Source: Cytophagales bacterium
GTDB taxonomy: Bacteria; Bacteroidota; Bacteroidia; Cytophagales; Cytophagaceae
Direction of reading: 5' to 3'
NCBI GenBank assembly: GCA_025360235.1
Contig: JANYCO010000356.1
Coordinates: 1 to 8,795 of the forward strand
Length of the DNA stretch: 8,795 nt
Positions 1 through 6,361 of this stretch are shown here, one piece after another. Under the pieces are notes generated by a model, which worked only from the letters and a program-made list of their open reading frames with translations, was not told where the DNA came from and searched no databases. The number at the start of each line of letters is the position of its first letter. The first letter of the stretch is position 1. A program made the position numbers and the translations under genes.

Positions 1-1
1 A

Positions 2-667
2 TTAACGATAAAAATTCTAATCAAAGAAGCTCATTTTTTTTGTGTTGAACAATCTAAATTTAAACACAAGGAACTTTTTGGGGTTACTGACGGTAAAGCG
101 GTTGGAACACTCATTGAACAGAAATTTCAAAAGCACTTAAAGGACAAATACGAAGTTACAATTGGTTCGTCCGCAAGTGGAGTTGATCTCCCTTCAGCAG
201 ACATTTTAACAGACATCAAAGTAACATCAATAAAACAACCTCAATCTTCTTGCCCATTCAAAGATGCTAAACAAAAGGTGTTCGGGCTTGGCTACAACTT
301 GCTTGTATTTGTTTACGACAAGGCTGACGACCCAAAATCAAAAACAGCGATTCTGAATTTTGTTAGTTGTTCATTCGTTTCAAAAGAAAGAACGGCTGAC
401 TATACGACAACTTTTCGTTTGAGAGAAATGGTGAAGGATAAAGCCAACGAAGCGGACATCATAGCTTATCTCAACGACAAAAATATTCCTGCTGACGAAA
501 TAACTTTAGCAAAATTAGCTGAACAAATTCTAAAAACTCCGCCAGAACAGGGCTATTTGACTATTTCCAATGCTTTGCAATGGAGATTGCAATATCAAAG
601 GATTGTGGTATTGACCGAAGATATTCCAGGGATTTCCAAAATTGTTAGTTATAACAAACCTAAATGA
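2..667 (+). CDS. Type II restriction endonuclease, PD-(D/E)XK-like (5' end missing)
   Basis: The reading frame is open from the left edge to TGA at 665-667, giving 221 residues without the true start. A GTG at 278 is in frame but lies inside conserved-looking sequence, so it is not the start. In fragment numbering, a GTLIEQKF helix (35-42) is followed by GSSASGVDLPSAD (55-67) and then DIKVTS (71-76). D62 or D67 with D71 and K73 fits the PD-X(n)-(D/E)XK nuclease core, with Asp in place of the usual Glu. A glutamine- and serine-rich stretch (79-84) and a hydrophobic strand (LLVFVYDK, 100-107) follow. The identification rests on this core plus the ATGA overlap with a DNA methyltransferase gene. 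The protein would cut unmodified DNA in the cytoplasm at the site protected by its partner. The recognition sequence and named subfamily cannot be read from the sequence. An undetermined N-terminal part lies outside the window. Confidence 0.78.
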   Translation, partial: LTIKILIKEAHFFCVEQSKFKHKELFGVTDGKAVGTLIEQKFQKHLKDKYEVTIGSSASGVDLPSADILTDIKVTSIKQPQSSCPFKDAKQKVFGLGYNLLVFVYDKADDPKSKTAILNFVSCSFVSKERTADYTTTFRLREMVKDKANEADIIAYLNDKNIPADEITLAKLAEQILKTPPEQGYLTISNALQWRLQYQRIVVLTEDIPGISKIVSYNKPK

Positions 668-2436
668 TGAAAATATTCGAAGCAAATATTTCTCATCAGG
701 TTTCAGATTTCTTAAATGATAATCTCAAAAGGATTACATCTTTTGAAAAGGCAAATCAAAAAATGTATGATACCTTCGGCATCATACATTTTTTTGATAA
801 TAATGCCGAATTGGAAACGATAAAAGAAATTCTTGCGATTACTCATAATGTTGTCGAAGAACCTGACAGAGCAGAATATGGCGATTTTCAAACCAATTCT
901 GATTTAGCTAATAAAGTAACACTGCATTTATTATCAAAGGAAATTTCGCCTAAAATAGTAATTGAACCAACTTGCGGAAAAGGAAATTTTATTATTGCCT
1001 CATTACGAAACTTTAAACATATCAAGAATATTTTCGGTATTGAAATTTACAAGCCTTACGTTTGGGAAACTAAATTCAACATAATAGATTTTTTTCTCGA
1101 TAACCCAAAAGCAAACAAACCTGAAATTTCAATTACTCACTGTAATGTGTTTGATTTTGACTTTAAACAAATGGCTCAAAAATATTCGACAAAAGATTTT
1201 TTAGTAATCGGAAACCCACCTTGGGTTACTAATTCAAAATTAGGAAGCCTCAATTCGACTAATCTTCCAAAGAAAACAAATTTCAAAAATCATAGTGGCT
1301 TAGACGCTATGACTGGTAAAGGCAATTTTGATATTGCAGAATTTATCACCTTAACAATGATTGAAACCTTTCAGAATATGAACGGACATTTATTATTGCT
1401 GGTGAAAAATTCCGTAATAAAAAACATAGTTTTTGACCAAAATAAAAATCGCTACAAAATTGCATTCATAGAGAAACAATGTATCAACAGTAAAAAAGAA
1501 TTTAATGTTTCCGTTGAAGCTGCACTACTATATTGTAAACTCAATTCAAATCCGACTTTTGATTGCAAAGTGTTTGACTTTTATGACAACAAGACTTCCT
1601 ATTTAAAATTCGGTTGGTTATCCGACAAATTTGTTTCAAACATTGACACCTATATTCACACAAAAGAAATTGATGGAAAGTGTCCTTTTGTTTGGCGACA
1701 AGGTTTAAAGCACGATTGTTCTACTGTTATGGAGTTAGACAAAGTGAATGGACACTATGTGAATGGATTGAATGAAGAAATAAAATTAGAAGACGGACTT
1801 GTTTACGGTATACTTAAAAGTTCTGACCTAAAAAACACAGTAATTAGTCAGACAAGAAAATTTACCATTGTTACGCAAAAAAAAGTTGGACAAGAAACCA
1901 AATATATTAAAAGTGAATATCCAAAAATATATAAGTACCTGACTTCACATCAATCTAGTTTCGATGCAAGAAAATCAAGTATCTATAATAACAAACCTTT
2001 ATTTTCAATCTTCGGCATTGGCGACTATTCCTTCAAACCTTTCAAAGTTGCCATTTCAGGACTTTACAAGACTTTCCATTTTACATTAATTCTTCCGCAA
2101 GACAACAAGCCCGTAATGCTTGATGACACCTGTTATTTAATCGGTTTTGACAAAATTGAGTTTGCAGTTTACTCTTTAATACTTTTAAATTCTGATACGA
2201 CAGTGCAATTTTTGCAATCGGTAACTTTTGCAGACGCCAAAAGGACTTTTACAAAAGATGTTTTAATGCGAATAGACCTTTTGGAATTAGCAAAACAAAT
2301 CAGCAAAGCAGACTTACAAAGAGAACTTAAAATGCTAAACGAAAAGTACAAACTCAATTTGAAATTGAATTTGTGGGACAATTTTATAAACGCAATGACG
2401 CCTGTAAGCAATGGGCAAATTGCAATGTTTGCATAG
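664..2436 (+). CDS. Adenine-specific DNA methyltransferase of a type II restriction-modification pair
   Basis: This 590-residue protein has SAM-dependent DNA N6-adenine methyltransferase motifs in the order I to IV. A TNSDLA element (78-83) precedes motif I, EPTCGKGNF (101-109), a divergent form of the usual (D/N)PxCGxGxF. An acidic motif II residue follows in GIEIYKPY (125-132), then an HCNVFDFDF strand (159-167), and the catalytic motif IV GNPPW (183-187). GNFDIAEF (220-227) and the strand GHLLLLVK (241-248) complete the catalytic core. The C-terminal ~330 residues lack these motifs and probably carry target recognition. The start ATG at 664 overlaps the endonuclease stop (ATGA), which suggests translational coupling; a second ATG follows directly at 667, so either may be used. 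Its role would be to methylate the host sites that the endonuclease cuts. Endonuclease-first order without an intervening control gene is notable. The target sequence is unknown. Confidence 0.92.
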   Translation: MMKIFEANISHQVSDFLNDNLKRITSFEKANQKMYDTFGIIHFFDNNAELETIKEILAITHNVVEEPDRAEYGDFQTNSDLANKVTLHLLSKEISPKIVIEPTCGKGNFIIASLRNFKHIKNIFGIEIYKPYVWETKFNIIDFFLDNPKANKPEISITHCNVFDFDFKQMAQKYSTKDFLVIGNPPWVTNSKLGSLNSTNLPKKTNFKNHSGLDAMTGKGNFDIAEFITLTMIETFQNMNGHLLLLVKNSVIKNIVFDQNKNRYKIAFIEKQCINSKKEFNVSVEAALLYCKLNSNPTFDCKVFDFYDNKTSYLKFGWLSDKFVSNIDTYIHTKEIDGKCPFVWRQGLKHDCSTVMELDKVNGHYVNGLNEEIKLEDGLVYGILKSSDLKNTVISQTRKFTIVTQKKVGQETKYIKSEYPKIYKYLTSHQSSFDARKSSIYNNKPLFSIFGIGDYSFKPFKVAISGLYKTFHFTLILPQDNKPVMLDDTCYLIGFDKIEFAVYSLILLNSDTTVQFLQSVTFADAKRTFTKDVLMRIDLLELAKQISKADLQRELKMLNEKYKLNLKLNLWDNFINAMTPVSNGQIAMFA

Positions 2437-2482
2437 ACCGAAAAAAAGTACTGGGCATAACAGCAGCCCCGCTGGTCCAGCT

Positions 2483-2511
2483 GGTTCAAGCATCTGCTTG
2501 GACCTTTTTTT
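2483..2511 (+). terminator. Intrinsic terminator of the restriction-modification operon
   Basis: A 9-bp stem (2483-2491 with 2496-2504) contains one T/G wobble at 2486/2501 and closes on an ATCT tetraloop. It is followed at once by seven T residues (2505-2511). It lies 47 bases after the methyltransferase stop. The stem is GC-richer than its surroundings, and the T-run orientation makes it a plus-strand terminator. The other strand lacks a matching T-run, so the convergent gene at 2589 has no obvious terminator here. Confidence 0.85.
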
Positions 2512-2588
2512 ATTTCAGGTCCGCTGATCAATTTAAATAAGCATACCACCGTCTCATCCGTGCCAACTGGTTAACATTCATAACTCCC

Positions 2589-3998
2589 TTACCCATTATA
2601 GCCAAAAAGCTTCTTCGACCTTATTGTCTCCAGCACCGAAGCAGGCACCATTTCTTCCCAACCCGATTGTCCGTGCTTAATCATATCAATTACCTTATCA
2701 GAATAAATATGTAAAATCTCCGGATGATAATTTACCACATCTTTCAAACGTTCGTTGGCTTGTAAATATTTAAATAAATGAATCAGATGATTTGGTACTT
2801 GAAAATTTGATGAATTATAAATTTCTCCCGTTTCAGCTTTGCGCGTAGGATATATGTAGAGCTTTACATTCCTGCTAAACAATGCACTGAACGATTCTAA
2901 TATTCCGCCCTTTAAATTCGTATAATATTTTTCGTTAAAAATATCTGCCAGGTTAAACGGTCCTAGTACAATTGCAAATTTCAATTTAGTATAACGATTG
3001 AAAAAGTCTACCAGACGATAATATTCCTGGTAATTCGAAATGAGTACATATTTTCCTAAAGAAGTTACGATATCAACTCTGTCTAAGAAATCTTTGTAAT
3101 CAATCCCTCCTTCTGCTGTAAGATTCGTTAAAGTAAGTTCTGCTACTTCAATTATATTTTCAGGATCTGTAATATTTTCATCTTTTATAAACTCTTCAAC
3201 ACCCGTTTTAAACATATCAATGTTCACTAAGGTGCAGGGACGGAATCGTCCCCGGTTTACCATTATATGTTTTTTATAAAATACATCGGCTGGCTCTTTC
3301 ACACTTCCGCTTGGATCAAACAAGGCAGAGTTCGTAAAGCCATGTTGTACAAGGCAAAGTGCCATAATACGGTTATCTACTTTTTCAAAATCAGGACCGG
3401 TAAAACGAATCATGTCAATTTTAACACGCTCAACCGAAAGAGTATCCATAAGCGACTCCAACAACAATTCCGGATCTTTGTACAAATACAAACAACCATA
3501 AATCATATTGATCCCAAAAATTCCAATAGCTAATTGTTGTAAGATGGCATCTTTTTCCATCAAACGAATGTGTACGATCAATTCGCTGGGTTGTGCTTCA
3601 GGCGAAGTCTGAAACCTAAATCCCATCCACCCGTGACCTTGATTGGTCTTGGCATAATTTATTGTAACCACCGTATCTGCAAATGCAAAAAAACGCGATT
3701 CTTTTCCTCTTATTTCTTTCAATCTGTTTTCCAGCAGGGTGTATTCCCGATCCACCATTTTCAATACCCGTGGTTCGCATACGTACCTACCCTTTTCTTC
3801 TTTACCATAAATAGCATCACTAAAAGTCATATCATAAGCAGATATAGTTTTAGCAATAGTCTGGGAGGCCGCTCCTGCTTTGAAAAGGAACGCTGCTACT
3901 TCCTGGCCCGCACCAATTTCCGCCAGCGATCCGTAAGTAGCTTTATCTAAATTAATTTCTAATGCTTTTACTTTTGGGTCTTTTAATCTTGTATCCAT
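2589..3998 (-). CDS. Conserved-looking 469-residue protein of unknown function
   Basis: I cannot assign a function. The protein appears soluble: it has no signal peptide and no clear membrane helix. Visible landmarks are a glycine/alanine-rich N-terminal segment EIGAGQEVAAFLFKAG (27-42); a FSDAIYG motif (59-65); NQGHGWMGFRFQ (119-130); GINMIYGCLYLY (162-173); a GPDFEKVDNR stretch (201-210); NRGRFRP (248-254); an acidic LDRVDI (305-310); SNYQEYY (321-327); NEKYYTNLKGGILESF (355-370); and GWEEMVP (446-452). From memory, unverified, long homologues of this type occur across Bacteroidota under inconsistent names, including nicotinate-nucleotide adenylyltransferase and TonB-dependent receptor. The sequence supports neither: the GxFxPxHxGH and ISSTxxR signatures of the former and any beta-barrel or signal peptide of the latter are absent. 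The start ATG lies 5 bases after a 17-bp hairpin. The small exported-protein gene lies 98 bases upstream on the same strand. Confidence 0.85.
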   Translation of the reverse strand: MDTRLKDPKVKALEINLDKATYGSLAEIGAGQEVAAFLFKAGAASQTIAKTISAYDMTFSDAIYGKEEKGRYVCEPRVLKMVDREYTLLENRLKEIRGKESRFFAFADTVVTINYAKTNQGHGWMGFRFQTSPEAQPSELIVHIRLMEKDAILQQLAIGIFGINMIYGCLYLYKDPELLLESLMDTLSVERVKIDMIRFTGPDFEKVDNRIMALCLVQHGFTNSALFDPSGSVKEPADVFYKKHIMVNRGRFRPCTLVNIDMFKTGVEEFIKDENITDPENIIEVAELTLTNLTAEGGIDYKDFLDRVDIVTSLGKYVLISNYQEYYRLVDFFNRYTKLKFAIVLGPFNLADIFNEKYYTNLKGGILESFSALFSRNVKLYIYPTRKAETGEIYNSSNFQVPNHLIHLFKYLQANERLKDVVNYHPEILHIYSDKVIDMIKHGQSGWEEMVPASVLETIRSKKLFGYNG

Positions 3999-4003
3999 TC
4001 TTA

Positions 4004-4047
4004 TTAATTGAAAAATTTCTCATTCAAGTTAGAAACTTTTCAATTAA
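4004..4047 (-). promoter_or_regulatory. 17-bp stem-loop just before the start codon of the 469-residue protein
   Basis: Arms 4004-4020 and 4031-4047 are complementary at 16 of 17 positions, with a 10-base loop (4021-4030). The single mismatch becomes a G-U wobble in minus-strand RNA, so the whole helix would form in that transcript. The helix ends only 5 bases before the ATG at 3996-3998, where the ribosome must bind. No long T-run follows it, so it is not a standard intrinsic terminator for the upstream small gene, although the arm itself contains five Ts. It could restrain translation, mark an RNA processing site, or stabilise the transcript; which one is not determined. Confidence 0.55.
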
Positions 4048-4096
4048 AATGCAACGGAACTACTATTAAGAAAAACGAAAGAAATCAAATCAGGAA

Positions 4097-4342
4097 TTAC
4101 CTCTTACTTTCCACCCTTTTCTGCATTCTGTTTACTCGACGCAACCGACGATCAATACGATTGTCTCTTCTTCCGATGCCCATTGGATTTCGCCTTTCAA
4201 TCCTCGCATCAATTTTTTCCAGGTTTTCTTCCCTTAACTCAAGTAAATCAGCTCTTCTGTCTAATCTTCTGCTTCTTAAGGACTGCGCCTGTAACGAAAC
4301 AACTGTTGCCAAAAATAAAATTATGATGCTTAAAGTTCTCAT
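4097..4342 (-). CDS. Small exported arginine-rich protein, function unknown
   Basis: This 81-residue protein has a clear signal peptide: MR, a hydrophobic stretch LSIIILFLATVVSL, then a QAQ/S cleavage site at about residue 20/21. The predicted mature part of about 61 residues is extremely charged, with 19 Arg, 3 Lys and 11 acidic residues (net about +11). Its Arg-rich helical pattern includes RSRRLDRR (23-30), RIERR (47-51) and RIDRRLRRV (62-70), with an RNPMGIGRRD turn in the middle (51-60). It has no cysteines, so no lipid anchor. It is most likely periplasmic and perhaps binds nucleic acid, acidic polymers or lipopolysaccharide; that is inference from charge only. The opposite strand has an overlapping open frame (4008-4364), but the clean signal peptide and the start position favour this strand. 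It is divergent from the phosphodiesterase gene and lies upstream of the 469-residue gene. Confidence 0.7.
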   Translation of the reverse strand: MRTLSIIILFLATVVSLQAQSLRSRRLDRRADLLELREENLEKIDARIERRNPMGIGRRDNRIDRRLRRVNRMQKRVESKR

Positions 4343-4402
4343 ATCAGTTTTTTTATTACTTTGACAAAAGAATTCAGAAATGGTTTAATCTAATATCTAA
4401 AA

Positions 4403-5236
4403 ATGTTTGTTCCCCCCAAAAAATTTAAAACAGGTCACAGAGGCTGCAGAGGTTTGTATCCTGAAAATACTATAAATGGATTTATAGAAGCCCTTAAATT
4501 GGGAGTAAATGCATTAGAATTTGACATAGTAGTAAGTAAAGACGGTCATCTTGTGGTTTCGCATGAACCCTATATGAATCCGGAGTTTTGTTTAAAACCT
4601 GATGGGTCTGAAATAACTAACGAGGAAGATAAAAAATACAACCTCTACAAAATGTCCTATGAAGAAATAAAAACCTTCGACTGCGGACTTAAAATTCATC
4701 CCCGTTTCCCAAAACAAAAAAAAGAAAAAGCATATAAACCTCTTTTAGCAGAAGTAATAAAGGAAGTGGAAAAATTTCTCACTGAAAATAATCTACCTCC
4801 AATTATATACGATATTGAAATAAAATCAGAAGAAGCCGAATATGGGCTGTCTCAGCCACCTCCAGAAGCGTTTGCAAAAATGCTGGCAGAATTTATTCTC
4901 AAACATAAGCTTTCTCAAAAAGTATTGATTCGTTCTTTCGACAGAACTCCTCTTCAATATTTACATAAAACACATCCTAAGTTTCCTCTTGCGCTTATCG
5001 TTGAAAACAAACGCTCTGCACAAGAGAATATAAAACTATTGGGATTCCATCCCTTTATGTATAGCCCTGAATATGTTTTGATTACTCAAAATGACTTGAA
5101 TTACCTTAAAAGTAATAAATTATTAATTGTGCCCTGGACTGTAAATAAGGCCAGCGAAATGGAAGAATTAATAAAACTAGGTGTAGATGGCATCATTACC
5201 GACTTTCCTGATTTGTTTAAAACCATGGGGTTATAG
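4403..5236 (+). CDS. Glycerophosphodiester phosphodiesterase (GDPD family), cytoplasmic
   Basis: This 277-residue protein would hydrolyse glycerophosphodiesters to glycerol 3-phosphate and an alcohol. GDPD signatures are complete: GHRGCRGLYPENT (11-23) with catalytic H12 and metal/phosphate ligands R13 and E21; LEFDI (38-42) with metal ligands E39 and D41; SHEP (53-56) with the second catalytic His, H54; YDIEIK (136-141); RSFD (177-180); PWTVN (244-248); and the C-terminal GVDGIITDFPD (260-270). The 50-130 region carries the usual family insertion (PDGSEITNEED, then a lysine-rich 104-110). No signal peptide is present, so it resembles cytoplasmic UgpQ-type enzymes rather than periplasmic GlpQ. 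The exact substrate is not determinable. The start ATG at 4403 is 60 bases from the divergent small gene, so both promoters must share that short AT-rich gap. No convincing terminator follows before sucD. Confidence 0.93.
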   Translation: MFVPPKKFKTGHRGCRGLYPENTINGFIEALKLGVNALEFDIVVSKDGHLVVSHEPYMNPEFCLKPDGSEITNEEDKKYNLYKMSYEEIKTFDCGLKIHPRFPKQKKEKAYKPLLAEVIKEVEKFLTENNLPPIIYDIEIKSEEAEYGLSQPPPEAFAKMLAEFILKHKLSQKVLIRSFDRTPLQYLHKTHPKFPLALIVENKRSAQENIKLLGFHPFMYSPEYVLITQNDLNYLKSNKLLIVPWTVNKASEMEELIKLGVDGIITDFPDLFKTMGL

Positions 5237-5306
5237 TATTATAATGGGTTAAATTGATTTAAATATGCCTATTTTTAACTTTTCTACCTTTAAAAAAATC
5301 TTTCTT

Positions 5307-5336
5307 TTTGATAAGCCACAAAATATTTTATTTTTG
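5307..5336 (+). promoter_or_regulatory. Bacteroidota-type promoter of sucD
   Basis: TTTG at 5307-5310 (-33 box) and TATTTTTG at 5329-5336 (-7 box, exact TAnnTTTG) are separated by 18 bases, close to the usual 19. Transcription would start near 5343 and leave a leader of about 22 AT-rich bases before the ATG at 5366. The leader has no clear Shine-Dalgarno sequence, which is common in this phylum. The position shows that sucD can be transcribed independently of the phosphodiesterase gene upstream. Confidence 0.7.
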
Positions 5337-5365
5337 TACTTAGATAATCGCTAGAAAATACAAAC

Positions 5366-6253
5366 ATGAGTGTACTTGTAAATAAAAATTCAAAAGTAAT
5401 CGTTCAGGGTTTTACCGGAACAGAAGGCACATTCCACGCAGGTCAGATGATCGAATATGGAACAAATGTGGTAGGTGGTGTTACTCCAGGTAAAGGTGGT
5501 ACAAAACACCTTGATAAACCCGTATTCAATACGGTAGAAGAAGCTGTAAAACAAGCAGGAGCTGATGTCTCTATTATATTTGTACCTCCTGCTTTTGCAG
5601 CTGATGCCATTATGGAAGCCGCTGATGCTGGTATCAAAGTTATCATTTGTATTACAGAAGGTATTCCTACCAAAGATATGATCTATGCCAAGGAATATCT
5701 TAAAGGAAAAAATTGCAGACTTATCGGACCAAACTGTCCGGGAGTAATGACTCCTGGCGAAGCTAAAGTTGGTATTATGCCTGGATTTATATTTAAAAAA
5801 GGCACTATTGGTATTGTTTCCAAATCGGGTACACTTACCTATGAAGCCGTAGACCAATTAACAAAAGCAGGACTCGGACAAACTACTGCAATTGGTATTG
5901 GAGGAGATCCTATTATCGGAACTACTACTAAAGAGGCTGTAGAATTATTTATGAACGATCCTGAAACCGAAGGAATCGTTATGATTGGTGAAATTGGTGG
6001 TGGTATGGAAGCAGAAGCTGCCCGCTGGATTAAAGCACATGGTACTAAGCCAGTGGTTGGTTTCATCGCAGGACAAACAGCCCCTCCAGGCAGAAGAATG
6101 GGCCATGCAGGTGCCATTGTAGGAGGAGCAGAAGATACCGCTGCAGCCAAAATGAAGATTATGGCCGAATGCGGAATCCACGTAGTACAATCTCCTGCAG
6201 ACATTGGAGAAACTATGCTAAAAGCAATGGCAGCATTTAAAGTGAAAGCTTAA
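5366..6253 (+). CDS. sucD: Succinyl-CoA synthetase (ADP/GDP-forming), alpha subunit
   Basis: This 295-residue protein has the usual length for the alpha subunit. With the beta subunit SucC it interconverts succinyl-CoA and succinate with substrate-level NTP formation, in the TCA cycle in the cytoplasm. The N-terminal CoA-binding Rossmann domain shows QGFTGTEGTFH (14-24), GGVTPGKGG (37-45) and ITEGIP (96-101). The family signatures GPNCPG (121-126) and SKSGTLTYE (152-160) follow. The ligase domain has GEIGG (208-212), with the glutamate that positions the phosphohistidine, and GHAGAIVGG (246-254), which contains the phosphorylated His (H247). No key residue is missing. sucC is not next to it in this window, so the two subunits are encoded apart or sucC lies elsewhere. 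The gene is flanked by its own promoter and a strong bidirectional terminator, consistent with a single-gene transcript. Confidence 0.98.
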   Translation: MSVLVNKNSKVIVQGFTGTEGTFHAGQMIEYGTNVVGGVTPGKGGTKHLDKPVFNTVEEAVKQAGADVSIIFVPPAFAADAIMEAADAGIKVIICITEGIPTKDMIYAKEYLKGKNCRLIGPNCPGVMTPGEAKVGIMPGFIFKKGTIGIVSKSGTLTYEAVDQLTKAGLGQTTAIGIGGDPIIGTTTKEAVELFMNDPETEGIVMIGEIGGGMEAEAARWIKAHGTKPVVGFIAGQTAPPGRRMGHAGAIVGGAEDTAAAKMKIMAECGIHVVQSPADIGETMLKAMAAFKVKA

Positions 6254-6257
6254 ATTT

Positions 6258-6361
6258 AATTAAGAATTAAGAATTAAGAATTAATTTGTTAAACTAATAG
6301 AATTAAAAAAGCCACTCAAAGTTGAGTGGCTTTTTTAATTCTTAATTTTTAATTCGTAATT
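6258..6361. repeat. Heptad-repeat mirror around the sucD terminator
   Basis: Three perfect AATTAAG units and one AATTAAT run head to tail at 6258-6285. On the other side of the terminator, four reverse-complement-type heptads (TTTAATT, CTTAATT, TTTAATT, CGTAATT) run at 6334-6361 in the same 7-base phase. Together they almost fill the 106-base gap between the convergent genes. The right-hand end overlaps the stop codon of the minus-strand gene by two bases. Such a pattern may arise by slippage or be a small dispersed element; neither is established here. Confidence 0.6.
6299..6342. terminator. Bidirectional intrinsic terminator between sucD and the convergent adhesin gene
   Basis: A perfect 19-bp inverted repeat pairs 6299-6317 with 6324-6342. 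The GC-rich core GCCACTC/GAGTGGC (6311-6317 and 6324-6330) closes on a 6-base loop. The core is flanked by A6 (6305-6310) and T6 (6331-6336), so either strand reads as a stem followed by a U-run. It therefore ends sucD on the plus strand and the long gene ending at 6360 on the minus strand. Confidence 0.93.

Noticed and set aside
278..667. Endonuclease gene starting at GTG 278
   Set aside because: The frame is open back to position 2, and the nuclease core (GSSASGVDLPSAD...DIK) lies before 278, so the true start is outside the window.
2437..2482. Terminator for the minus-strand gene ending at 2589
   Set aside because: The A-run at 2441-2447 is not next to a stable hairpin, so no minus-strand terminator can be supported.
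2169..2549. 126-codon minus-strand frame over the methyltransferase end
   Set aside because: It lies antisense to a well-supported gene and crosses its terminator; the translation shows no family features.
3267..3950. Two plus-strand frames (3267-3533 and 3570-3950)
   Set aside because: Both are antisense to the 469-residue gene, whose motif-rich translation is far more protein-like.
2589..3998. Naming the 469-residue protein nicotinate-nucleotide adenylyltransferase or phosphoribosyltransferase
   Set aside because: The GxFxPxHxGH and ISSTxxR signatures are absent. NQGHGW is not an HxGH nucleotidyltransferase motif in context, and the length does not fit.
4343..4402. Promoter for the phosphodiesterase gene at TACTTTG (4357-4363)
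   Set aside because: It is one base short of TAnnTTTG and has no TTTG box at the right distance, so it is too weak to annotate.
5390..6204. Several minus-strand frames across sucD
   Set aside because: They are mirror frames of a highly conserved gene and have low-complexity translations.
6258..6285. CRISPR-like or satellite array
   Set aside because: The units are 7 bases with no spacers; this is a short tandem heptad tract.
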